DNA from: WTGA01 sp965231865
GTDB taxonomy: Bacteria > Pseudomonadota > Gammaproteobacteria > Arenicellales > Poriferihabitantaceae
Length of the DNA: 64,000 bases
Direction of reading: 5' to 3'
NCBI GenBank assembly: GCA_965231865.1
Contig: CBDDOJ010000002.1
Location: forward strand, 248,001-312,000
Shown here: positions 1 through 8,661 of the stretch, one piece after another
Layout of the letters: every line of letters starts with the position of its first letter
Position numbering within the stretch: position 1 is the stretch's first letter
Notes under the pieces: generated by a model
Seen by the model: only the letters and a program-made list of their open reading frames with translations
Database searches by the model: none
What the model was told of the DNA's origin: nothing
Translations under genes and position numbers: made by a program

Positions 1-2
1 CC

Positions 3-521
3 GCCCGGGAATATGAATTTCTTTCCGGCCTTGAAAAGGAATATGTCAAATCTCTTCCGGACCGCTTGATGAAAACACTGGAAGGGCTTCAGAACACATT
101 GCCCGGTTATAAGGTGAGCCGGCTCGAGCATTCGCTTCAGTCAGCGACTCACGCATACAATGCCGGAGAGCCGGAAGAGATGGTCGTCGCTGCCCTGCTT
201 CATGATATCGGCGATGAACTGGCCCCGGTGTCGCACAGTGAAATGGCGGCCTCCATTCTACGGCCGTATGTATCGGATCATACCTATCAAATCATCAAGC
301 ACCACGGCCTGTTTCAGACGTATTACTACCATCACTATTTTGGCAAGGACCGGTATGCCCGGGACCAGTTCAAGGAGGCCTCCTGGTACCAGGACTGCGT
401 GAACTTTTGCGAAAATTATGATCAGAACTGCTTCGACCCGGATTTTGAATCAAAGCCTCTCGAGTTTTTTCGTCCCATGGTAGAGCGCGTCTTCTCTACA
501 CCAAAAATGCATTTTGTATAG
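3..521 (+). CDS. PhnZ-like HD-domain oxygenase, 5' end cut off by window edge
   Basis: The frame is open from base 3, so this is the C-terminal part (about 172 residues) of a gene that starts outside the window; the internal TTG at 66 and ATG at 69 are not needed as starts. HD-domain metal ligands are visible: His in LEHSLQSA, the HD pair in LLHDIGD, and the later HHGLFQ-YYY segment. This pattern is typical of the PhnZ / MIOX-like mixed-valent diiron oxygenase branch of HD proteins, not of plain nucleotide hydrolases. PhnZ itself cleaves 2-amino-1-hydroxyethylphosphonate. The actual substrate here is not shown by the sequence, and any phosphonate partner gene would lie to the left of the window. 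Confidence 0.75.
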   Translation, partial: AREYEFLSGLEKEYVKSLPDRLMKTLEGLQNTLPGYKVSRLEHSLQSATHAYNAGEPEEMVVAALLHDIGDELAPVSHSEMAASILRPYVSDHTYQIIKHHGLFQTYYYHHYFGKDRYARDQFKEASWYQDCVNFCENYDQNCFDPDFESKPLEFFRPMVERVFSTPKMHFV

Positions 522-902
522 CGGTAGAGAACGGGTGGGCCGGTCCTGGGGTCCAGCCGGGGCGCTACCGCTTTGGCCCATCCCCTGATCCGTTTCAGTG
601 TCTCCGTATCGGCGGAGACAGCGGCGGATTGCCTGGAACGCAGGATTTCAGGATTCCGGTACGGCCCCCTGGATTGGCTGAACCGGACTGAAAATCCTCC
701 ACCCAAACCACTGGACCACGCCGGGATAAATGGGACAACCCGTCCAGGCTGGCGCAGCATGATTCATCAGTGCCATCAATGTCCGGTCCATCCGGCCATT
801 GGCTGCCTGACCGGTTGACGGTTCAGGACATTCACTGGAGGGCTGCCGCCTTTCATCGGTAATTCCAACCCCTTGCCTTTCCGGTCTGGAACGCCTTGAC
901 AG
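522..902. other. Intergenic gap, no gene recognised
   Basis: 381 bases between the HD-domain gene and the 3' end of znuB. A short open frame (573-818, plus) has no recognisable motif, no ribosome binding site and proline/arginine-rich composition, so I do not call it. An 8-base inverted repeat (AGCGGTAG near 520, CTACCGCT near 565) flanks the start of the gap but the loop is too long for a confident terminator. Confidence 0.5.
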
Positions 903-1736
903 TCAGCCATCCCGGGTCATCAGTCGAGAGCCAATCAGTCCCAGCAGGAAAAAGATCAATGCATTGACCACTATACTTGGACCAGGAGGTGTATCGAATT
1001 CAAGCGAAGTCATGAGCCCACCGACCACGGCCAGTACCCCGACGATGGATGCCCCCACAGCCATCTGCTCAGGTGTCCGGGAAAGCTGCCGGGCCGCAGC
1101 GGCGGGAATAATCAGCAATGCCACGGTCAGAATGATGCCAACGATCTTCATTGCGAACGCAACAATGGCCGCAATCAGAATCACCAGGAGATATCGCGTC
1201 TGTACCGGCTGCATGTTTTCCGCCGCGGCAATCTCTTCACTGACCGTAAGGCTGATGAGGGGTTTCCACTTCCACAACAGCACGGCCAGCACGAGGGAAC
1301 CTCCCGCGTAGATGATGATGATCTCGGTGCCGGTGACCGCAAGGATGTTTCCAAAAAGAAAATGCAGAATATCCACGCGAACCCAGTACATCAGTGAAAC
1401 AAGAACCAGCCCAACCGCCAAAGTCGAATGTGACAGGATTCCAAGAGTCGTATCCCCGGACAACCTGGATTGATCACTGACCCGGCCGAGTATGAGTGCG
1501 ATCAAAAGACAGACACCGAATACTCCAATGAGTATGTTGATTTCGAACGCCAGGGCAAGCGCCACACCAAGAAGCGCCGAGTGCGCCATCGCATCTCCGA
1601 AATAGGCAAGCCGCTGCCATACAACGAAACACCCCAACGGTCCTGCAACGATGGCAAAACCAATTCCGGCGATCATTGCGCGACTGAGAAAATCGTCGAA
1701 AATAGCACTCACCGCCTGGGTCTGTTGAAGCGGCAA
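903..1736 (-). CDS. znuB: Zinc ABC transporter permease ZnuB
   Basis: 277-residue polytopic inner-membrane protein of the ABC-3 (metal-type) permease family. About eight hydrophobic segments are visible, with the family's conserved GCFVVWQRLAYFGDAMAHSA stretch near residues 35-54 and a membrane-proximal PPGPSIV region near the end. It forms the channel for Zn2+ delivered by ZnuA and is powered by ZnuC. It is last in the minus-strand order znuA-znuC-znuB, 25 bases after znuC, so most likely co-transcribed. Manganese/iron permeases share the fold; the His-rich ZnuA makes zinc the best guess. Confidence 0.92.
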   Translation of the reverse strand: MPLQQTQAVSAIFDDFLSRAMIAGIGFAIVAGPLGCFVVWQRLAYFGDAMAHSALLGVALALAFEINILIGVFGVCLLIALILGRVSDQSRLSGDTTLGILSHSTLAVGLVLVSLMYWVRVDILHFLFGNILAVTGTEIIIIYAGGSLVLAVLLWKWKPLISLTVSEEIAAAENMQPVQTRYLLVILIAAIVAFAMKIVGIILTVALLIIPAAAARQLSRTPEQMAVGASIVGVLAVVGGLMTSLEFDTPPGPSIVVNALIFFLLGLIGSRLMTRDG

Positions 1737-1761
1737 TCAGGCCTTCGTCTGCCGGGGGCCA

Positions 1762-2499
1762 TTATGAGACCGTACCGCCATCGAGTCGATGCTGGTGGTC
1801 GTGGTGATGATGGTAGAGCGCATAGGATTGTGCGACGTCCTCACCAAACAACTGTACGAATTCCTTGTTGTGGGTGATGTGGTCCGGCGTCCCGGCACAA
1901 CAAACATGCCGGTTCAGGCACACCACCGTATCGGCTCTTGCCATGACAATGTGCAGGTTGTGGCAGATCAGGAGTATTCCGCAGCTCAGGCGATCACGAA
2001 TGTCGACTATCTGGTTGTACAACTCGGCCTCCCCCGGCAAATCCAGGCCCTGGGAAGGTTCGTCGAGAATCAGAAGATTGGGGTTCTTAAGCAGGGCCCG
2101 GGCAAAAAGTACTCGCTGAAACTCCCCCCCGGACAACTTCTGAACGGGAGATTCAGCCAAATTCAGCACCCCCAGTTCAGAAAGCTTTTCGTCGATTCTT
2201 CCATCCTTTTCCATTCCGGTCAGCTTCATCAGGCGCCGAACGGTCATCGGCAGGGTGGGATCGATATTGACTCGCTGCGGCACATACCCGACACAAACGT
2301 CTCCGGCCCTTTCCACGGTTCCAGCATCTGCAGACAGAAAACCGGCAAGCACCTTGACGGCAGTGGTTTTGCCGCCTCCATTGGGTCCGATCATGGATAC
2401 AATCTCACCGGCCCGAATCGTGAGATCAACATCGTGGAGCAGCCAGCGATTGTCTCTTCGGACTCCCACTGACCGCATGCTGGCAAGTACCCTACTCAT
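1762..2499 (-). CDS. znuC: Zinc ABC transporter ATP-binding protein ZnuC
   Basis: 245 residues, normal for ZnuC. Walker A GPNGGGKT lies at about residues 38-45, the ABC signature LSGGEFQRV near 119, and Walker B LLILDEPSQGLD follows. The C-terminal tail carries a histidine cluster (YHHHHDHQH), a feature of ZnuC proteins. It supplies energy to ZnuB on the cytoplasmic face. The gene follows znuA after a 66-base gap that contains no recognisable terminator. Confidence 0.93.
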   Translation of the reverse strand: MSRVLASMRSVGVRRDNRWLLHDVDLTIRAGEIVSMIGPNGGGKTTAVKVLAGFLSADAGTVERAGDVCVGYVPQRVNIDPTLPMTVRRLMKLTGMEKDGRIDEKLSELGVLNLAESPVQKLSGGEFQRVLFARALLKNPNLLILDEPSQGLDLPGEAELYNQIVDIRDRLSCGILLICHNLHIVMARADTVVCLNRHVCCAGTPDHITHNKEFVQLFGEDVAQSYALYHHHHDHQHRLDGGTVS

Positions 2500-2565
2500 C
2501 CGCTGGGTCTGTCCAGGCTTCTGTGCGGCATTTAACCGAATTGTAATCAGGTGTTCTTTGGGTAC

Positions 2566-3606
2566 TCATGTGGCTGAATTCAGACAGTCCCGCAAGGACC
2601 CGACCATGCCCCGCATAATTTGAAAATAGGCGTCCGGTCCCGCATCGATATCGGCACCAAGAGGGTCAAGCACACCGAACCGGATATCCGTTCCTTCGGC
2701 GATGGTTTGCAGAATCTTTGCGTCGAATTGTGGCTCGCTGAACACGCAAACTGCCCCGGTACCCAGGATGGTTTCGCGTAACTCCTTGATTTTTTTCACC
2801 CCCGGAGCACGTTCCAGGTTGGCGGTCACCGCTCCAACATTATTCAGGTTCAATTTTTTTTCCAGATATTGGTAAGCGTCATGAAAGACGATATAAGGGG
2901 AACCGGCAATCGGTTCAGCATGTTCCTGCAATTCGGCTTCCAGGGCATCCAGTCGTTGCAGAACATGGTTCAGGTTCGTTTCAAATTCATCCTGATACTC
3001 GGGAAAGGCATTCTGAAGAGCCCTGGCAATTTCCCGTGCCATCACTTTTGCATTCCCGATGTCCAGCCAAATGTGCATATCCTGCATCCCATGATCGTGG
3101 TCGTGATGCTCGTCCTCGTCATCGTCATCGTCATCGTGCCCGTGCTCATCCTCGTCCTCGTCCTCGTTCCCATGCTCATCCTCATCCTCGTGCCCATGCT
3201 CGTCCTCGTCTTCCTCTTTGCTTTCTTCGCCATGTGCATCCGGGGTTTCCCGGTTTGGAAGCAGCGTTAATTCACTTGCCGTGCTCAATTCGACTATTTT
3301 CCTGCCTTTGGCCAGGTTCGAAATCGAAGCCGTCAAAGAGGTTTCAAGAGTGGGGCCGACCCATAACAGGACATGGGCATTTTCGATCATCCTTGCATCC
3401 GATGGTTTCAACTGGTAGCCATGCACCGAATCTGCCCCCTTTATCAGAAGAGCCGGAGACCCGACACCAGCCATCACTGCACTGGCCAGGCCATGCACCG
3501 GCTTGATGCTCGCAACCACACGGATATCCGAACCGAATGATTGCCCACTGCACGCAAAAATTGTCAACATTGCGCAAACCCACAGACTATAATTTTTCAA
3601 CTTCAT
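2566..3606 (-). CDS. znuA: Zinc ABC transporter substrate-binding protein ZnuA
   Basis: 346-residue periplasmic cluster A-I (metal) binding protein. An N-terminal signal peptide ends around ACSGQSFGS. Candidate zinc ligands are the His in KPVHGL, MHIWLD and FHDAY and the Asp in the SEPQFD region. Between about residues 125 and 175 lies a very acidic, His-rich loop (runs of Asp/Glu interspersed with Gly-His and His-His), longer than in most ZnuA proteins and encoded by near-repetitive DNA at about 3105-3225. The loop probably gathers zinc or senses its level. First gene of the znu operon, divergent from the SPFH/permease operon across 504 bases. No clear Zur box was found and zur is not in the window. 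Confidence 0.93.
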   Translation of the reverse strand: MKLKNYSLWVCAMLTIFACSGQSFGSDIRVVASIKPVHGLASAVMAGVGSPALLIKGADSVHGYQLKPSDARMIENAHVLLWVGPTLETSLTASISNLAKGRKIVELSTASELTLLPNRETPDAHGEESKEEDEDEHGHEDEDEHGNEDEDEDEHGHDDDDDDEDEHHDHDHGMQDMHIWLDIGNAKVMAREIARALQNAFPEYQDEFETNLNHVLQRLDALEAELQEHAEPIAGSPYIVFHDAYQYLEKKLNLNNVGAVTANLERAPGVKKIKELRETILGTGAVCVFSEPQFDAKILQTIAEGTDIRFGVLDPLGADIDAGPDAYFQIMRGMVGSLRDCLNSAT

Positions 3607-3993
3607 CGTTCCAAAAGTGCATATTCCAAGATTTCAAGCATTCGCTATTATAGGGCTTGGCACTCATCTTTCCAAAACCTTCTGCGACAATCGCAATTCC
3701 CGCCAGAAAATAATTTCAGCCCGGCAGCGGTAAAATACCGGTTTTCCAGGGCCCCCCGCACCCACCCTGCCAGGGCCTCCAGGAAAAGTGCCGGGCCAGG
3801 TATACGCGGAAGACCCCAGAACCCGTCAGGGGGACCCGGCCACTGCACGGGAGAATATCCGAAGGCAATCCGGCAAAAAGACCTTCCCAAACGGTTGCTC
3901 CGGGATTCATCGAACCGGTTCTTGTTTTCCTCCACAGCGTGCGGCGGCTGCAGCGACTCTCAAGAGCCTGGGTGAACCGGCCGCCGCATCAAT

Positions 3994-4027
3994 GAAAAAA
4001 GGGGGCATTTCTACTTTGCGTTGACAA
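3994..4027 (+). repeat. Copy A of a dispersed transposon-end-like motif
   Basis: AAAAGGGGGCAT, seven unmatched bases, then TTGCGTTGACA. The same arrangement with identical internal spacing recurs at about 46363-46392 (AAAAGGGGACAT, seven bases, TTGCGTTGACA). The two copies lie 42 kb apart, each in an intergenic region. They look like solo termini of an insertion sequence or MITE. No transposase lies beside either copy. Confidence 0.45.
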
Positions 4028-4040
4028 CACGACTGTGGAA

Positions 4041-4100
4041 CCTACCAATAGCCTTTCATTTGGTTTAAACTTGGCCCACTCGAAAACATGTTCTGGTAGG
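4041..4100 (+). promoter_or_regulatory. Possible ribosome-binding-site-sequestering pairing
   Basis: CCTACCA at 4041-4047 is perfectly complementary to TGGTAGG at 4094-4100, which is the Shine-Dalgarno region (GGTAGGAG) of the TTG-started gene at 4111. Pairing would hide the ribosome binding site. The 46-base loop and 7-bp stem make this only suggestive. Confidence 0.25.
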
Positions 4101-4110
4101 AGTCTTAACA

Positions 4111-6384
4111 TTGGGTGATCAGCCTCTTGGTGCAACCCTCAGTTTCTTCGATTTTCTTTGGTCGTCGTCTCTGCTGTTGGCACCCATGTTGTTGCTGGGA
4201 CTTTTCCTGTCCGGCCTGATTCACGTCTTCATTTCACGCCAGGCTATTCTCAGGTGGTGCAAGGATGACAGCTTGAAATCCGTCAGCACGAGCGCAGCCA
4301 TCGGAGTACCGGTTCCCCTTTGCAGCTGTTCAGTGGTGCCGGTAGTCGCTGAAATGCGCAGAAAAGGAGCTTCCCGTTCTTCGTGCATGTCGTTCCTGAT
4401 CACCGCACCGGAAACCGGTGCGGATTCCATCCTGGTAACCAATGCCTTTTTTGGGTGGATCGTTGCCATCGTCCGGCCGGTCATCAGTTTCATCACTGCA
4501 GTCGTCGCGGGTATTTTCTGCATCGGGCTGATACGCGATGATCGCGATGAAACAAAGTCAAGCAGCCACGGTCATGATCATGACCACGATCACCACCATG
4601 ATCACCACCATGATCACGACCACGACCATGACCATGGTCATCAGCCTCTGCTTTCAGAAAGCGACGACTGCTACATCAGTCCTGCCCAGTTCAGGGAATT
4701 GGCGTCCAACTGGTTCAAAAGTGTTTTGCTCGCCATCAGCGCGCTCAGATTCGTATCCTGGGTCAAACCCGGTTTCTACCAGGAAGGTGCCCCTGCCGAC
4801 CAGGCTCTCCCCGTGCAAGAAGACACTCCTGACAAGGCAGCAGACGGTCTGACATTCAAAAAAGTCGTCAAACACATTTTTCGATATGGATTCGTTGAGA
4901 TTGCCGATGACATTCTCTTCGCTCTGCTGGTAGGTCTCGCATTGGGAGGCCTGCTCTTTCTGGCGATCCCCAGCGACTTAATGGCCAACGAATACGCACG
5001 ATGGCTGGCGTATCCGGTGATGGTACTGTTTGCCGTTCCGCTTTATATCTGTGCGTCTGCGAGTACTCCCATCGCAGCTGCACTGGTTGCCAAGGGGTTC
5101 AGCCCAGGTTCCGCCCTGATTTTTCTCATGACCGGACCCGCTACCAATACCGGAACGATTGCCATCATCGTCAGCCAGTTTGGCGCAAAATTCGCCTCCA
5201 TTTACGTCGGAATTGTCATTGCGGTCACCGTTCTGTTTGGCATAGCCATCGACATGCTGCTTCTCGCCACCGGCCTGTCTATCTCGGTCAACCTCGAAGC
5301 TTCAGACCAACCAGCCATCCAGCTCCTGCAGTGGGGAAGCGCCCTGGCCCTGGCTGCCTTGATCATCTGGCGCTTTCGCGCTGGAGCCTTGAAAAGCGGT
5401 TACGATGATCTGTTGCTCAATCTGCGACCGGTATTCAGTGCCACAGGACGCGCATGGTCATACATGATGTGTAACCGCAAGCGGACTGCCGCGCTACTGA
5501 CCACTGTGGTCCTTGCGGCCTACCTTGGAACCGGATTCACGAAAGTCGCCCCCGGATATGTCGGGTATGGACTCCTGTTTGGTGAGGTTTACAAGAAGGA
5601 CCTGCCACCGGGACTGCACTACCTTGGACCCTGGCCCTTTGTACAGGTAGACAAGTGGTCCATCAAGGAAGTGAAAACTGCAAAGGTCTCCGCCTCGTAT
5701 GAATTCATTACCGGTGACCTCAGCCTGGCAGCACTCTCCATGACCATGCAGTACCGCGTCAAGGACCCCTATGCCTATTATTACACCATTGATGGCCCGC
5801 GAGGGGTCATTGAAAATGTTGTCAGAAACAACCTGCGCACCTTTGTGTCGGCCCGGAGCCTTGATCAACTGCTCAATGTTCACCGGGCAACCCTGGAACA
5901 GCATATCAGAGACCAGTTTGTTGTCGGACCGGACCATGAAGCCTATCCGGCGGTAAACAGTATTGATCTGGTGAAGGTAAATCTCCTGGAGATCAATCCC
6001 ATCGAGGAAACCATCAATGCATTCCGGGAAGTCTCCAGTGCCCAGGAAGACCAGGAACGAATCATCGTCAATGCCCAGCGATTTTTTGCCATGTTGACTC
6101 CCCAGGCGCATGGCAATGCCCAGTATGAACTGGAATCCGCTGAAGGCGCAGCCTATCGAAAAGTCACCGTTTCATCCGCAGAAGCCGATGCGATCTCGGA
6201 TGTGTCCGTTGCGGTTCAAAGTGCCCCCGATGTGCTGCGTTACATGCTGTGGCGGGAAAAGCTGGAAACAGCATTGGCGACAAATCCCAAAATCATCGTG
6301 CCCAATCAACAAAGTCTCAATAAAGTTGCGCTTTGGAAGCAGAACCTTTTGCCTGCAACCACGAATACACGGAGTAAAAAATAA
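4111..6384 (+). CDS. Fusion of SO_0444-type Cu/Zn efflux permease with HflK-like SPFH domain
   Basis: 757 residues. The TTG start is chosen because GGTAGGAG sits at the right distance upstream and the N-terminus is a plausible first helix. Residues 1-430 form a DUF318/ArsP-like permease: the conserved VPLCSCSVVP motif lies at about 68-77, a His/Asp-rich cytoplasmic loop at about 152-178, and a second transmembrane block with the GPATNTGT motif near 345. After one more helix (about 455-470), residues 475-757 match the SPFH/band-7 fold of HflK: VAPGYVGYGLLFG, PGLHYLGPWPF, and the helical region VNLLEINPIEETINAFREV. Stand-alone members of both families are known; a single chain joining them is what is unusual. 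The gene overlaps the next SPFH gene by one base (TAATG). Likely role (inference): metal export or sequestration by a transporter built into an SPFH cage in the inner membrane. Confidence 0.85.
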   Translation: MGDQPLGATLSFFDFLWSSSLLLAPMLLLGLFLSGLIHVFISRQAILRWCKDDSLKSVSTSAAIGVPVPLCSCSVVPVVAEMRRKGASRSSCMSFLITAPETGADSILVTNAFFGWIVAIVRPVISFITAVVAGIFCIGLIRDDRDETKSSSHGHDHDHDHHHDHHHDHDHDHDHGHQPLLSESDDCYISPAQFRELASNWFKSVLLAISALRFVSWVKPGFYQEGAPADQALPVQEDTPDKAADGLTFKKVVKHIFRYGFVEIADDILFALLVGLALGGLLFLAIPSDLMANEYARWLAYPVMVLFAVPLYICASASTPIAAALVAKGFSPGSALIFLMTGPATNTGTIAIIVSQFGAKFASIYVGIVIAVTVLFGIAIDMLLLATGLSISVNLEASDQPAIQLLQWGSALALAALIIWRFRAGALKSGYDDLLLNLRPVFSATGRAWSYMMCNRKRTAALLTTVVLAAYLGTGFTKVAPGYVGYGLLFGEVYKKDLPPGLHYLGPWPFVQVDKWSIKEVKTAKVSASYEFITGDLSLAALSMTMQYRVKDPYAYYYTIDGPRGVIENVVRNNLRTFVSARSLDQLLNVHRATLEQHIRDQFVVGPDHEAYPAVNSIDLVKVNLLEINPIEETINAFREVSSAQEDQERIIVNAQRFFAMLTPQAHGNAQYELESAEGAAYRKVTVSSAEADAISDVSVAVQSAPDVLRYMLWREKLETALATNPKIIVPNQQSLNKVALWKQNLLPATTNTRSKK

Positions 6385-7277
6385 TGTCCTTTTCCCGGAA
6401 ACTGACTCTGACCGCAGTGATTGCGATCGTTCTTGGGACCATCGCCTATGGCAGCATCTACACCATTCATGAGACGCAGCAAGGTGTCCTGACGCACTTC
6501 GGAAAAATATCCGGACCGATCAAACAACCTGGTCTTCACTTCAAATGGCCGCCACCGATCTCAAAAATCTACAAAATTGACCGGCGCATTCATACGTACA
6601 CCAGTCCTCCTCATGAACTCATCACGGATGACCAAAAGAATATCCTCGTCAAAGGCTATCTTCTCTGGAGGATTGAAGATCCCGTGTTGTTTGTTGAGGC
6701 AATACGAACCAATGAGAATGCGGTGGAAAGATTGCAGGGTCTTTACCTTTCAAGTATTGGCGTCGTGATCAGCAACCGGGCCCGGGACGCGTTTATTGGC
6801 CTGGGGCTGGAACATGAAGACTCGTCCGCGCTGTTCCATGAAATTCTTGCCAGGGTTGCGCCGGTCGCCAAGGCAAATTATGGAATCGATGTGCTCAAGG
6901 CCGGCCTGGTGGAGTACACGCTGCCTCTGGAAAACCGGCCAAGTGTTATCCAGCGCATGATCTCGGAACGCGCACGCATTGCAGCACGTTATCGAAGTGA
7001 AGGGGAGGAAATGGCAATCCGCATCGAAGCAAGGGCCATCCACGAGCATGAGAAACTGTTGGCAGATGCCCACGCTAAAGCGACAAGGATTCTGGGCAAG
7101 GCCGAAGCTGAGGCCATCGCCTTACTGGGAAAGGCGTATAAAAAAGACCCGGATTTCTACAAATTCATTCGCGCTCTTGACAGCTACGACCTGATCATCG
7201 ACAAGAACACCACGCTGATGTTACCGGCTGACAGCGAGTTGTTTAAGTACCTTGACAGCCAGGAATTACCCAAGTGA
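6384..7277 (+). CDS. SPFH/band-7 membrane protein, HflC-like
   Basis: 297 residues, close to HflC length. One N-terminal membrane anchor is followed by the SPFH domain: ETQQGVLTHFGKISGP then PGLHFKWPPPISKIYKIDRRIHTY, and the helical stalk ENRPSVIQRMISERARIAARYRSEGEEMA that in HflC precedes the cap-forming region. Ala/Glu-rich coiled coil AKATRILGKAEAEAIALLGKAY lies near 225-250. HflK/HflC pairs form a large periplasmic cage around FtsH. Here the partner is probably the SPFH domain of the preceding fusion or the following protein. ATG is translationally coupled to the stop of the preceding gene. Confidence 0.88.
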   Translation: MSFSRKLTLTAVIAIVLGTIAYGSIYTIHETQQGVLTHFGKISGPIKQPGLHFKWPPPISKIYKIDRRIHTYTSPPHELITDDQKNILVKGYLLWRIEDPVLFVEAIRTNENAVERLQGLYLSSIGVVISNRARDAFIGLGLEHEDSSALFHEILARVAPVAKANYGIDVLKAGLVEYTLPLENRPSVIQRMISERARIAARYRSEGEEMAIRIEARAIHEHEKLLADAHAKATRILGKAEAEAIALLGKAYKKDPDFYKFIRALDSYDLIIDKNTTLMLPADSELFKYLDSQELPK

Positions 7278-7293
7278 ATCCGGAGTCAAGCGG

Positions 7294-8661
7294 ATGAGCG
7301 AAAATCAGCCGTTGCCGAGAAGTACGCGAGCCATCTACGGTTCCTTTGACTTCTTTCAGAAGCATGGCATGACACGGATCCTGCCGATCACCGTCATGCT
7401 GGTCATCTTCGGGATCCTTGCAAGCGGCATCTATATTGTCAAGAAAGAGGAAGAAGGGGTCCTGACTCGCTTTGGCCGGGTTGTCCAAACGGAGATCGGG
7501 CCAGGCATCCATTACTACATTCCATTCATTGATCAGGTGCACATTCGCAAGATCAGACGAATCAACCGCATGCAGATTGTCAGCAATGACGCTGGCAAGG
7601 TCAATTTCACGATCCTGTCCGGCGATACCAACATGCTGGAGATAGACGTTGCCCTGCAATACAGAATCGACCATCTCAAGAACCATTTGTTCGCCGCTTC
7701 TGATCCGATCAGTCTAATCACCATGATCACGAGAGAGGAGCTGGTGGGTATCATCGGGTCAAACTTCATCGACCTGATTTTCACTTCCAACCGTAACCTC
7801 ATTGAGCGACATCTCTTCAATGAAGTCGCCCGACAGATCGAGCCTTTCCGTATCGGTGTGGAAATCATCGCATTGAAGATTGTTGATGTTCGACCCATCG
7901 AAGAAACCCTGGATGCATTTCGTGACGTCAGCGATGCCATTGCGGAACGCATGCAACGGATCAATGATGCCAACCGCGCCAAGGAAAGGTCCATTTCCCA
8001 CTCCAAGGGACAAGCAGAAGCACTGGTCCTGAGCGCTCAAGCCAAAGCGGAAGGACGTTTGCTGCAAGCCAAAAGCAATGCAGACATGTTCACCGCATTG
8101 CTGGAGGAATATCAGAAACAACCGGATCAGGTTGCGATTACACGCTATTGGCAGCGAATGCGCACCATTCTCAGCGAGGCCAGCCTGGCTGCGGTCAATC
8201 CAGGGAACGAATCGACCATCGACATCAACATGATCGACAGCCTGGCTGGATTCACCCCTGCACAGGTATTGCGGGGTGCTCCGCCCGCTGCCACTGCCGA
8301 CGAAGCACTGGACCGGCCGCTGCTTTCCACCATGTTAACCGAACCCCTGCACACACTCGAAAAGACTGGCCAGGACAAACATCTTCTGGAAGGGCAATTT
8401 CATACACCCGGCGTCGAACGCGACCACTTCAACCTGGCCACTCCCCGTTCGCTTATTTTCGATACGCCGTCGGTATTGTCCCATGATCACTTGACCCGCC
8501 AAAGCAATATTGCCAAACAGCAGGACAACGAAAAGCCAATGGTGGAAGTGCTTGCGTCTGGCGGTGCGGAACACGGCACCACTTCGCCGCCGGCAAGTGT
8601 TGAAACCACCGAAGAAACCAATGCAACCGCAGAAGATCAGCACGATGCATCGAAGGAATAA
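7294..8661 (+). CDS. SPFH/band-7 membrane protein, HflK-like, with long acidic tail
   Basis: 455 residues from the ATG at 7294 (GGAG about 8 bases upstream); an upstream TTG at 7252 would overlap the preceding gene. A single N-terminal helix is followed by an SPFH domain: KKEEEGVLTRFGRVVQTEIGPG, PFIDQVHIRKIRRINR, then IVDVRPIEETLDAFRDVSDAI and a coiled coil (AKERSISHSKGQAEALVLSAQ). After about residue 300 the chain continues for 150 residues beyond a normal HflK core, ending in a Thr/Glu/Asp-rich, presumably disordered tail. Third SPFH unit in this operon. No FtsH-type protease is encoded nearby. Confidence 0.87.
   Translation: MSENQPLPRSTRAIYGSFDFFQKHGMTRILPITVMLVIFGILASGIYIVKKEEEGVLTRFGRVVQTEIGPGIHYYIPFIDQVHIRKIRRINRMQIVSNDAGKVNFTILSGDTNMLEIDVALQYRIDHLKNHLFAASDPISLITMITREELVGIIGSNFIDLIFTSNRNLIERHLFNEVARQIEPFRIGVEIIALKIVDVRPIEETLDAFRDVSDAIAERMQRINDANRAKERSISHSKGQAEALVLSAQAKAEGRLLQAKSNADMFTALLEEYQKQPDQVAITRYWQRMRTILSEASLAAVNPGNESTIDINMIDSLAGFTPAQVLRGAPPAATADEALDRPLLSTMLTEPLHTLEKTGQDKHLLEGQFHTPGVERDHFNLATPRSLIFDTPSVLSHDHLTRQSNIAKQQDNEKPMVEVLASGGAEHGTTSPPASVETTEETNATAEDQHDASKE

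Larger units (their letters stand above)
3607..4110. promoter_or_regulatory. Divergent intergenic region between znuA and the permease-SPFH operon
   Basis: 504 bases with no credible gene. It must hold the promoters for both the zinc uptake operon and the permease-SPFH operon, so the two may share a regulator. I searched by eye for a Zur-type palindrome and did not find a convincing one. Near the right end is a transposon-end-like motif (about 3994-4027) that includes TTGACA at 4021-4026, a possible -35 element, but no good -10 follows at the right distance. Confidence 0.4.

Noticed and set aside
573..818. 81-codon open frame after the HD-domain gene
   Set aside because: No ribosome binding site, no motif, low-complexity composition; overlapped by an equally long antisense frame.
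3607..4110. Zur box
   Set aside because: No adequate palindrome like the E. coli Zur site found by eye.
8510..8644. N-terminal extension of the periplasmic binding protein frame
   Set aside because: It overlaps the preceding SPFH gene and precedes a clean signal peptide that begins at the ATG at 8645.
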